Below, one piece after another: positions 27,391 to 36,600 of a DNA stretch of 53,827 nucleotides. Position 1 is the stretch's first letter. Every line of letters begins with the position of its first letter. Both the position numbers and the translations under genes were made by a program. This DNA is from Caldilinea sp. CFX5 (lineage in GTDB: Bacteria > Chloroflexota > Anaerolineae > Caldilineales > Caldilineaceae), in the NCBI GenBank assembly GCA_021405325.1, contig QWII01000141.1, positions 1-53,827 of the forward strand, read 5' to 3'. The notes below the pieces were generated by a model, which had not been told where the DNA came from, did not search any database, and saw only the letters and a program-made list of their open reading frames with translations.

Positions 27391-27448
27391 GTCTAAAAGA
27401 AAAAGGGGCGCCCCGGTGGCTTCGACAAGCTCAGCCACCGGGGCGCCC
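27391..27448 (-). terminator. Terminator hairpin with TTCGACAAGCTCA loop
   Basis: Perfect 15-bp stem (27406-27420 with 27434-27448) and loop TTCGACAAGCTCA, followed on the minus strand by TTTTCTTTT. It lies just past the stop of the giant surface protein. The loop matches that of the hairpin at 394-462. Confidence 0.85.
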
Positions 27449-27474
27449 TTTCACCCTGTCACCCCCTCACTCGG

Positions 27475-30400
27475 TCAGGGAAGCTGCCCCTGTACCACAA
27501 AGTTCGCCGCGCTACTCCCGTTGCCGGGGTGGCTGAAGACGACGTAGAGAATGAAGTTGATGTCATTGCCCGGCCCGGCGGCGATGACGCGCCCGTCCAG
27601 GTTGACATCGCCGACGCTGTAGGCCGTGACAATATAGTTGGCGTTGTGATTCGTGTTGCCGGGGGCCGCGAGCGCTTCGCTCAGAATAGCGTTGCGATCA
27701 TTGCTTGGCCCGGCGCCAATGACCCGGTTATCGCCACTGGTGTTGCCCATCCAGAGTGTATAGACGCCACCCACTGTTGCCTGACCACTCGTGCCATAGC
27801 CGGCGCTGGTGGTGAAGTTCACGAGCGGGGTCGCTGCCGAAATTGCCACTGGCGTCGCTGTCATCGCGCCCAGGTGATTGCGATGTTTCACCGCCACGTA
27901 GTAGTTGTCGGCGGCCAGGGTGAAGGTCAGCGTACCTGTCCCATCCACCGCCACCACATCGCCATCGCGCTGGAGCAGCGCCGACTGGCGGGCCACCACC
28001 ACCGACGGCACCACATTGTTCCGCACCTCGACCAGCACCCAATCAACAATCGCATCGTTACCCGTTACTGCCAACACTCCCGCTGTGGTTGTTGCCGTGG
28101 CAGTGTAGGGGGAAGTTGTCGGCACAAGACTTTTGCTGCGTAGCGTGTCGGTCATCATGCCCGCCGCCTGGATGTATGGCCCTTGCAGGAAGAGCTTGAC
28201 CGGCAGCGTCACCGTGGTATCGCCCGCCACATCAGTTACGTTGACAGCGAAAGTTCGGTCGTCCGTGCCGGCGCTGTTGCTGGCGCGCACGGTGACATCA
28301 TACTCATTGTCACCGCCGCTGTCGGTCGGGTTCTCGAAGTCGGGGGGCGTGACAAAGCGCAAGACGCCAGTGTTCGGGTCGATGGTGAACTTAGCCGCAT
28401 CTGCGCCACCCACAATGCTGTAGGTGATCGGCGCCGTGCCGCTGGCAGTGACGGTCGTCACCACCGTTGTGTTCTCAGGAATACTAACGTCACCGCCACT
28501 ATGATTAATGGTGGGCGCTGTCGTACCGGCACTGACCGGCGTGGTCGGCGTCATCGGCGGGGCCGCGTTGTTGCCGCTGTTGCTGTCACCGGGCGTGGTC
28601 ACACTGCCGGTGAAGGGCCCTGGTTGGGTGCCAACCGCGCCTGCGCTCGGCGTCACCGGCAGTTGAATCGTGCTGGACGCGCCGGCGTTGAGCGGGCCGG
28701 GTTGTGTACAGGTGACGGTCTGTCCAACGGTCGTACAATTCCACGAACCGCTGGTGAAGTTGGCCGGCGCGCTGGTGTTGGCCGGCAGTGTCATTGTCGC
28801 CGTGATCGGGCCGGTGGTGGCGCCTGTGCCGCTGTTGGTGACCGTCATCGGCACATTGCTGGCGACGCCGCTCACAAAGCTGGGCGCCGGCTGGCCGATG
28901 GTGACGGTCAGATCCGGCACGCCGCCCACGGTAGTATCGACCGTGTTGGAGGTTGCCGGTGTGTTGTCGCCGCCACCCACAACGCTGGCGCTGTTGCTCT
29001 TGGCGCCGGCGGTAGTCGGGTTGACCGTGAGCGTGATGGTGGCCGTGCCGTTATTGGCGGCGATGGCGCTGCTGCCCGTACAGGTGACTGCCTGACCGGT
29101 AGCCGCACAGGTGAAGCCGCCGCCACTGCCGCTGACAAAGCTCAAGCCCGCCGCCAGTGTGTCAGTCATGGTGATGACGCCGCTGGTAGCCGCTGTCCCC
29201 GTGTTGGTGACAACCAGCGTGTAGGCAAAGTTTGTCCCCTGGGTGGTGTTGGCCGGGCCGCTCTTGCCGATGGTCAGGTTGGGTAGACCGGCAATCATCA
29301 CACAGGCCGCCGCCTTGTTATCCTGGTCAATCATCTCCATGTCATCCGCCGTCAGGGTGACGGTGTTGAGCGCGCCGCTACAGGTGACGCCGACGCCGTT
29401 GAGCGTCACCGTGGTGGTGATCTCATCGGTATCATTGCTGGCGATGATCAAGCTGGCGCTCTTAGCGCCCGTGCTGGTGGGGCTGAAGAGCACTTCCACG
29501 TCGCAGCTTGCGCCGCCGGCCAGATCTTTGGTCAAGGGCGTGCAACTGCTGTCGGGCGGCACGATGACAAATTGATCACTATTGGCGCCGCTCAGGGTCA
29601 GATTTTGCACGGCCAGGTTGCCCGTGCCGACGTTGGTGATCACCACCCGTTGCGCCAGCGCCGTGCTATTGACGATGGTGTCGCCAAAGGTGAGCGTGGC
29701 CGGCAGCACGGTGATGTCCGGCGCTTGCACCACGCCCGTACCGCTCAGGTTGACAACTGTCGAAGCTTCATCGCTGTCGTTGCTGGCAATGGTCAACACG
29801 CCACTTTGCGCACCGTTGGCGTTGGGGGTGAAGGTGACGCCGGCACTACAGTTTGCGCCGGGGTTGAGAACGGCGCCGCAGCTATTCGTGTTGACAAATT
29901 GCCCACTGCCGCTGTTGGTCATCTGGATGCTGGTCAGGTTGAGCGGGGCATTGCCGACGTTGCTGATGGTCACATTGCGCACCGGCGACGTTTCGGTCGT
30001 GCCCAACATGCCAAAGTTCTGGCTGGTGGGGCTGATCGTGATCTCCGGTGACACGCTGGCGCGGGCCAGCGTGAAGTAGTCGCCGTCGGCAAAGTTGATC
30101 TCGGTTGTGCAGTTCGTGCCGTCACAGGTCATAAACTGGATGGTGTCACTGCTAGTAAAGACCGGGTCAACACTGCGCAGGAGGAAGGCCGCCTGTCCGG
30201 CGCCCAGGCTGAAGGCGCTTTGCGGCACGCGCACTGTCACCAGGCCAATCGGCTGGGTGATCGGCGTTGTCTCCTGCACCGTCCAAATGCGCGCCATGCG
30301 GGTGAGGCTGACGCTGACACTGGTGGCAATGGTGGTGGCGGCGTTGTTGTTACCCCAGAGCAGGAAGCTTTGGTCGGCGTCAAAGTTGTTGATGTTCTCG

Positions 30401-33400
30401 GCGTTGGTGGCCGCAATGCCGCCCAGCCCGATGGTGATCAGGTTATCGCTGTTGACGCTGTTCGATTGCTTTTGCAGCAGATCAGAGGCGTCGTCCCGGG
30501 CAATGCCGGCTACGTCGTAGTGATAGTTGCTGTTGCCGTCGTAATTCCAGACGAGTTCCCCCTTGGAGCTGACATAATTGCCGGGGGCGCGGCTGCCGCT
30601 CACCGTGCTGAGGCGCAGGGTGATGCCATATTTGAGCGCCAGGTAGGAGTAGACCTTGTCCATTTCCGCTGGGCTGAGGTTGCGCTCGTAGATCAACGCT
30701 TCGGGGATGCGGCCATCCCAATCTTCGCCGCCGCCGTCGCTGCCGAGGCCGACATTTTGCCCATAGTTGGCCTGGTTGGCGACCGTCATGTTCATCGGGA
30801 TTTCTTCACCGGAGTAGTTGAAGCGCATGCCATTGGTGTTGCTGTTGGCGCCGCGCATCCCCCAGATCATGGCCTGATTGGTGGGTAGGGTTTCGGTGGT
30901 AAAGAGGTCAACGCTGCCGCCGCCATCGTACCAGGGACTGATCCAGGTGCCATCCAGGTCGATGGTCGGGTCGTTGTAGTTGTCACCCATGCCCATCAAG
31001 GTGCGCACACCGCCGGTCACGTCGGTATCACCCACGGCGACGAAGGTGAGATCGTCGGTGGTCTGCACCACACGGCTGGTGTTGCGGATAAAGTCATCAC
31101 TAAAGTCCAGCGCCGGGTTAAAGTTGCCACGGGCCACGCCGGCGCGGTAGGTCGGCTTTTGCCCGGTCGTTGTCTGGGTCAGATCCAGACCGGCGCCGGA
31201 CTGGTCGTTCCATTGCTGGACGCTGTCGCCCTCCACAGCCGCGGTTGCGCCGCCGTCGCTAAAGACCTCCTTGTCGGCGCGCACCCAGAAGGCGAGACCG
31301 TTGGTGACGCCACCTGGCGCCGTGGCCATCGCCGGTCGGGGCAGGACAATGGTGCCGTTACAGACGTTGACCTCGGTGCCGGCGGTTGCCGCCTGACCCC
31401 AGAGTTGAATATTATCAATGAAAGAGCCATAGGAGAGATTGTTGTCAGTCTCGTTGTTGATAAAGTTGACCTGCACCATGCCATTGGCGGGAGCGATAAA
31501 GCTCAGGCGCGCTTCCTGCCAACCGCCCACATGGGGTACTTGATTGACCGTGTGACTGGCGCTGGCCAACGTGTCCGTGCGGTCGCTGTTCAACACCTGG
31601 ACATCCAGCTTCACTGTGTAGTTATGCAGATGCGAGGCATAGTTGTAGCGCAGGGTGTAACTCTGTCCCGGCGCCAGGCCGTTGATGATCTGGCGCAGTT
31701 TGCCGTCACCGGGCGATCCGTTCATATCGATCAGGAAGCGATATTCACCGCCGGCGCCATCATGGGTGTCGGTAGGGCCGGTCGTTGACCAACCCGGCAC
31801 TTTGGTCTGGTTGAGACCAGTGGGGCCGGAGGCGAAGTTGCCGTTGACGATATAGTTGAGATCGCGGCTGATCAAGACATTGTCAATGTTGACGCCATAA
31901 AAGGTGTTGCCGTCCGTTTCGTCATTCTCAAAGACAATCTTGACCTGGCCATTGGCCGGCGCCGTGAAGAAGTAGCGTAGGGTACACCAGCCCTCATGTA
32001 CCACATGGCCTTTACAACTGACGCGCTTCTCATAAAGCTTGGCGTTGGTGGAATCAAGCAGAGTCCAGGAAGCGTGGTTCTGGTAATTAAACTGGAAGGC
32101 ATAGGTCTGGCCGGCCTGTAAGCCAGTGACGGTCTGTTCCAACCGGGCATTCGTGCCGGGCGACCCGTTGAGGTCAACCATTTTTTCGTAGAGCAAACCA
32201 GGGTTGAAGACATCCACCGGGCCATTGATGACCGTCCAGCCGGGGATGGCGTCGTTGGCAATGTTGAGCGCCGCCGGGCCGTTCTCAAAGTCGCCGTTGA
32301 TGACATGGTTGAGCGGCTCATCGGCCACCCGCACATTGTCTACCAGGATGCCATGCGAGGTGAAGACATCGGTGCTGAGATCCTGAAAACGCAGGGTGAC
32401 GCTGCCGCTGGCCGGCGCCGTGAAGCTCTGGCGGAAATGTTTCCAGCCTTTTTGGTTGCCGTCGCCATTGCTTGTGACTGTTTGGTTGATCAACGGCGTC
32501 GCGCCATCCAACACCTGTACCCGCGCTTGTTCGTTGGCAAAGACGTGAGGCGTATAGTCAAATTCAAAGAGATAGCTCTGCCCAGGGGTCAACCCAGTGA
32601 CCGTCTGACGTGCGATCCCCGGCCCCGGACTACCGGCCAGATCCAGTTCGCTGCGCGAGCGGTCGGGGTGGAAGTAGGCGGCGTGAATATCGACGCGCCC
32701 GCTCTCCACCGTCCAGTAGGGAATGTTGGTCGTATTCAAGCCGTGTGGGCCGGCTTCAAAAGAGCCATTCAGCACATAGTTCATCAGCCGATGCGCCACG
32801 CGTACATCGTCAATCAAGATGCCGTGGCTGGAAAGACCGTTGACATTTAGACTGGCAAATTGCAGTTTGACAATGCCATCTGCCGGCGCCGTAAAGCTTT
32901 GGCGGAAGTTCTGCCACCCTTTGTGATAGAAGTCGCCGGTCGAGACCAATGTCTGGTTGATGAGCGCCCCATTGCTTGAATCCAGCACCTTGACGGTTGC
33001 CTGTTCAGTGGTGTTGGTGTGGCTGGTATAGCTAAATTCAAAGAAATAGCTCTGGTTAGGCGTCAGGCCGGTAATGGTCTGTTCCACTGCGCCGGGGCCG
33101 GGTGAGCCATCGAGATCGAGTTCGCTGGTGCTGCCATCGGGGTGCCAGTAGACGCCATGCACATCGACCCGCCCACTTGTCACTGTCCAACCGGGGATGT
33201 TGGTAATATTCAAGCCATCCGGCCCCATCTCAAAGGAACCGTTGACCACCATGTTTTCTTCCGGGTGAACTGTGGTCAGCCACTGGTTGTAAGCCATCGG
33301 CCCCACATCGCGAATGGCGCTGGCTTGCGCCGTCGCCGGTTCACCCCAGAACGGCTGGAGCGCTGCTGTCATCTGACCGGCCAGCGTACCCCACCAACTT

Positions 33401-33543
33401 CCCAACCCAACGTTTTGGGCAACCGCTGCCGCCATCGGCGGCGTCGGCTGCACCACCCCCACCGTCGCCGTCCCCGCCACCATCAAAATCTGGGCGCAGA
33501 CGACAATCCAGGTGAGCAGTTTATAAACCCTTGATTTTTGCAT
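27475..33543 (-). CDS. Giant secreted multi-domain adhesin-like protein
   Basis: A 2022-residue exported protein. Signal peptide in the first 30 residues, then a QPTPPMAAAV...WGEP module also found in the next giant protein. Four carbohydrate-binding-like DUF642 type repeats follow (about 95-255, 258-410, 412-562, 565-720), each opening with (V/L)NGSFExGPxGLN. Then a LamG/DUF8202-like unit (about 735-1165, GLAFWVRAD... YLALKYGITL ... DVAGIARDDAS), two HYDIN-like choice-of-anchor D domains (about 1180-1400), DUF11-type repeats (about 1420-1675), a cadherin-like domain (about 1680-1775) and a C-terminal domain with paired calcium-type GDVNLDGRVIAAGPGNDIN loops. Start at 33543 with AAAGGA eight bases upstream. 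It likely acts in adhesion, matrix or polysaccharide binding. Confidence 0.85.
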   Translation of the reverse strand: MQKSRVYKLLTWIVVCAQILMVAGTATVGVVQPTPPMAAAVAQNVGLGSWWGTLAGQMTAALQPFWGEPATAQASAIRDVGPMAYNQWLTTVHPEENMVVNGSFEMGPDGLNITNIPGWTVTSGRVDVHGVYWHPDGSTSELDLDGSPGPGAVEQTITGLTPNQSYFFEFSYTSHTNTTEQATVKVLDSSNGALINQTLVSTGDFYHKGWQNFRQSFTAPADGIVKLQFASLNVNGLSSHGILIDDVRVAHRLMNYVLNGSFEAGPHGLNTTNIPYWTVESGRVDIHAAYFHPDRSRSELDLAGSPGPGIARQTVTGLTPGQSYLFEFDYTPHVFANEQARVQVLDGATPLINQTVTSNGDGNQKGWKHFRQSFTAPASGSVTLRFQDLSTDVFTSHGILVDNVRVADEPLNHVINGDFENGPAALNIANDAIPGWTVINGPVDVFNPGLLYEKMVDLNGSPGTNARLEQTVTGLQAGQTYAFQFNYQNHASWTLLDSTNAKLYEKRVSCKGHVVHEGWCTLRYFFTAPANGQVKIVFENDETDGNTFYGVNIDNVLISRDLNYIVNGNFASGPTGLNQTKVPGWSTTGPTDTHDGAGGEYRFLIDMNGSPGDGKLRQIINGLAPGQSYTLRYNYASHLHNYTVKLDVQVLNSDRTDTLASASHTVNQVPHVGGWQEARLSFIAPANGMVQVNFINNETDNNLSYGSFIDNIQLWGQAATAGTEVNVCNGTIVLPRPAMATAPGGVTNGLAFWVRADKEVFSDGGATAAVEGDSVQQWNDQSGAGLDLTQTTTGQKPTYRAGVARGNFNPALDFSDDFIRNTSRVVQTTDDLTFVAVGDTDVTGGVRTLMGMGDNYNDPTIDLDGTWISPWYDGGGSVDLFTTETLPTNQAMIWGMRGANSNTNGMRFNYSGEEIPMNMTVANQANYGQNVGLGSDGGGEDWDGRIPEALIYERNLSPAEMDKVYSYLALKYGITLRLSTVSGSRAPGNYVSSKGELVWNYDGNSNYHYDVAGIARDDASDLLQKQSNSVNSDNLITIGLGGIAATNAENINNFDADQSFLLWGNNNAATTIATSVSVSLTRMARIWTVQETTPITQPIGLVTVRVPQSAFSLGAGQAAFLLRSVDPVFTSSDTIQFMTCDGTNCTTEINFADGDYFTLARASVSPEITISPTSQNFGMLGTTETSPVRNVTISNVGNAPLNLTSIQMTNSGSGQFVNTNSCGAVLNPGANCSAGVTFTPNANGAQSGVLTIASNDSDEASTVVNLSGTGVVQAPDITVLPATLTFGDTIVNSTALAQRVVITNVGTGNLAVQNLTLSGANSDQFVIVPPDSSCTPLTKDLAGGASCDVEVLFSPTSTGAKSASLIIASNDTDEITTTVTLNGVGVTCSGALNTVTLTADDMEMIDQDNKAAACVMIAGLPNLTIGKSGPANTTQGTNFAYTLVVTNTGTAATSGVITMTDTLAAGLSFVSGSGGGFTCAATGQAVTCTGSSAIAANNGTATITLTVNPTTAGAKSNSASVVGGGDNTPATSNTVDTTVGGVPDLTVTIGQPAPSFVSGVASNVPMTVTNSGTGATTGPITATMTLPANTSAPANFTSGSWNCTTVGQTVTCTQPGPLNAGASSTIQLPVTPSAGAVGTQPGPFTGSVTTPGDSNSGNNAAPPMTPTTPVSAGTTAPTINHSGGDVSIPENTTVVTTVTASGTAPITYSIVGGADAAKFTIDPNTGVLRFVTPPDFENPTDSGGDNEYDVTVRASNSAGTDDRTFAVNVTDVAGDTTVTLPVKLFLQGPYIQAAGMMTDTLRSKSLVPTTSPYTATATTTAGVLAVTGNDAIVDWVLVEVRNNVVPSVVVARQSALLQRDGDVVAVDGTGTLTFTLAADNYYVAVKHRNHLGAMTATPVAISAATPLVNFTTSAGYGTSGQATVGGVYTLWMGNTSGDNRVIGAGPSNDRNAILSEALAAPGNTNHNANYIVTAYSVGDVNLDGRVIAAGPGNDINFILYVVFSHPGNGSSAANFVVQGQLP

Positions 33544-33576
33544 AATCATTATCCTTTGTTTGTCTACCAAGCCGCG

Positions 33577-33669
33577 GTCAGTGAGACAGTAGGTCAGTGG
33601 GACAGTGAGTCAGTGTGTCAGTGGGACTAATCACTGTCTTGCTGTCTTACTGATTGACTGTCTCACTGA
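33577..33669. repeat. Inverted repeat with CAGTGAGT 8-mer arms (second copy)
   Basis: Left GGTCAGTGAGACAGTAGGTCAGTGGGACAGTGAGTCAG, right CTGTCTTGCTGTCTTACTGATTGACTGTCTCACTGAC, meeting at ACTAATCACTG. Same family as 15831-15962. It begins exactly at the TAG stop of the second giant protein and sits upstream of the first. Confidence 0.85.
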
Positions 33670-36600
33670 CTACGGCGTCACCGAGATTGTCACCGTTGCC
33701 GAGGCGCCGCCGGCTAGGGAAGGCCAGGTGCAGGTGACAGTACCGCTGTTATGCATGCAGTTGCCGCCGCCGGTGGCGTTGGCCGAGCCGAAGGTGACGC
33801 CGGCCGGTAGCGGGTCGGTCATCACGACGTTGGAGGCGGCGATGGTTCCCTTGTTCAACACTGTGATCGTGTAGGTGAAGGGCGTGCTGATGGTGGCGTT
33901 GCTGACGCTGGCGCTTTTGGTCACGGCCAGGTTGTAGGCGCCTGTGCTGCCGCCGCCACCGTTGCTGCTGGGGGTGGCGCCGCTCAAGGCGACGTTGACC
34001 GTGCTTTCGTCACTGTCGTTGCTGGTGATGACCAACTGCGCTATCCGGTTGCCTGCTGCCGTCGGCGTAAAGGTCAGTTGCACCGTACAACTGGCGCCGG
34101 CGTTGAGCGCAGCACCGCAGTTATTGCTGCTGATGGCAAAGCGGGCCGCGTCGGCGCCGCTGAGCGCAATGTTGGTAAGGCTCAGGCTGACATCACCCTG
34201 GTTTTGGATCGTCGCCGCTTGGGCTGCTGAGGTGCTGCCCACGTTAACCGTGCCAAAGTCGATAGTGGTCGGCGTCACGTTGATTTCCGGCACGGTCGAA
34301 CTGCTGCTAAAGGTGAAGAAGTCGCCGTTGTTAAAGTTGACCGTGGCGACATAGTTGCCGCCTTGGGAAGTCAGCGGGATGGTGCGATCCACCGTGCCGA
34401 AGTTGGCGTCGCTGCTGTGGACGATCAAGCTGCGCAGACCAACCGTGGGAACCGCCGAGCGGGGCAGAACTACGGTGACAACTCCGACCGTCCCCGTCTC
34501 TTGCACCTTCCAGACGCGGGCCAGACGGTTGTTGCTGCCGCCGTTGTAGGCTGCTGTCAGTGTTGCTGCGCCGTTGTTATCGCCCCAGAGCAGGAAGCTC
34601 TTGTTGGCGCTGAAGGTGCTGCTGTTGGCGGCGTTGCTGGCGGCAATCGTCCCCAGGCCGATGATCGGTTGGATACCACTGTTGCTGCTCTTCGCTTGTT
34701 TCTGCTGCAAGACCGACGCATCATCACGCCCGATACCGGCAATGTTATTGTTGTAGGTGGCATTGGCTGTGGCATCCCAGACTTTGGTTGTACCATCGGC
34801 GGCCAGATAATCCGGCACGGCTGTACCCGCCGCGTTGAGATAGGTGATGCCATATTTGATTGCCAGATATGAATTGATCCGTTGCATCTCTGTTGCGCTC
34901 AGAATTCGGTCATAAGAGATGATCTCGGACGTATCGCCACCGGAGGGATTGTCGTTGTTCGCATCGTTGCTAATGAACAGGTGCTTACCGATCCCAATCG
35001 AAGCATTGACGCCACCAGAGACCGTCGTGTTGGCGCCATTCAAGTACAGGTTTGCGGTGTGCGTGCCGCTTGTCCACTGGGGCATGGCGTAGGCGTTGAT
35101 TTGCGGCACGCCATTCACGCGGCTGGCTGCCGCCGGGAAGGTGCCGATGGCTTGATAATTGCCATCCCACCACAGCCAAGACTGATTCGCTGATTGGGAA
35201 GCATACCAAGGTTTTTCGACAGTGGTGAAGTTATTCGCTTCGGAGTAGGAGATCATCGTGCGTTGCTGGGTGACATCGGGTTGGCTCCTGAGGATAAAGG
35301 ATGTCAGGTCGCGATGGGCATAGGTGGGGAAGACATCGTTTAGCAATAAGGCGCCGTTACAGTTGGTGCTGTTGTCGGTAAGCGCCGGGTTGAAGTTGTG
35401 CTTATTTGCCGTAAAGGTGGGGAAGGTACAGGTGCCTAATTGCCCAGCCGTCCCGCCCGACGAGCCATTATTCACCCAACTGTTGACAGCGGCGCCATCG
35501 GTTGTCGTGTTGGCGCCGCTGTCGGCCCGCAACCAGACCACCGGCGCGGCTACACCACCGGGCGCCGTTATGTCACGGCCAAAGGTGAAGAATTGGCCGT
35601 TGGTGAAGTTCACAGTGGCGCTACCACTGCTAAAGGCAATTTCGGTGACGCCGGTGGCAAAGGTCGGGTCGCTACTTACCAGCAGATGATCGGCGCCGCT
35701 GCCTTGCACGACGACGTTGCCGACTGTGCCGGTCTCCTGTACCTTCCAGACGCGGTTCATGCGGAAGTAACCAGCGGCGGGGGTGAAACTGGTGGGGGTG
35801 TAACCGACGCCATAGCTGGCCGCCTGATTGTTGCTACCCCAAACAAGAAAATTCCGATTGGCGGCAAAGCTGTTGCTATTGGCGGCATTGCTGGCCGCAA
35901 TCGTGCCCAGACCAATGGTTGGTTGGAAGCCGGGGTTGGTGCTGGTCGCTTGTTTCTGCTTCAGCGCCGAGGCGTCGTCGCGTCCGATGCCGGCGATGTT
36001 GTTGCTGTAAGCCGCATGGGCGATTGCATCCCACACCACGGTCGTCCCATCGCCCGCCACATAGTTCTGGGCTGTACTCTGATCCAGGGTGATACCGTAC
36101 TTGAGGGCAAGGTAAGACTCAATCCGCTGCCGTTCTGTATTGCTGACGTCAGTTCGATACCAGATGACCTCCTGAATATCGCCAGGGAACGCGCCGTTAA
36201 TGTCCCAGGTGCCATAGCCGATGTTGAAGATATCGCCGGCAAAGCCGCCCCCTGCGGTAATCGCCGAAGCTGTGTGCTTGCCGTTCAGCCCCACCGTCAA
36301 CTGTGTACCCGCCGTGCGGGCGCCGAAGATGGCGGATGTATTGACGACAACATCATCGCTGACCGTTACGCGGCCGGGGCCGGAGCTAAAGCGGTAGAAA
36401 GCAGGGCTGCCATCAACGATGCTGAGGCCCGGTTCGCCGGCAAAATTGTCATCATTGTCCATGCCCGTGATTCTGCCGTCGTTAGTCAAAGAAGTGGCGC
36501 GCGCCACGGCAAAGACAGAGACTTCCGTTACATCAATGGGGGGCCAGGGTGTGGCAAATGAGCTATTCACATCTTTGAAGTAGTTGGCGGTTGAGAAACT

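Noticed and set aside
28183..29286. Plus-strand frame of about 370 codons opposite the giant protein
   Set aside because: Low-complexity antisense shadow of Thr/Ala/Gly-rich repeats.
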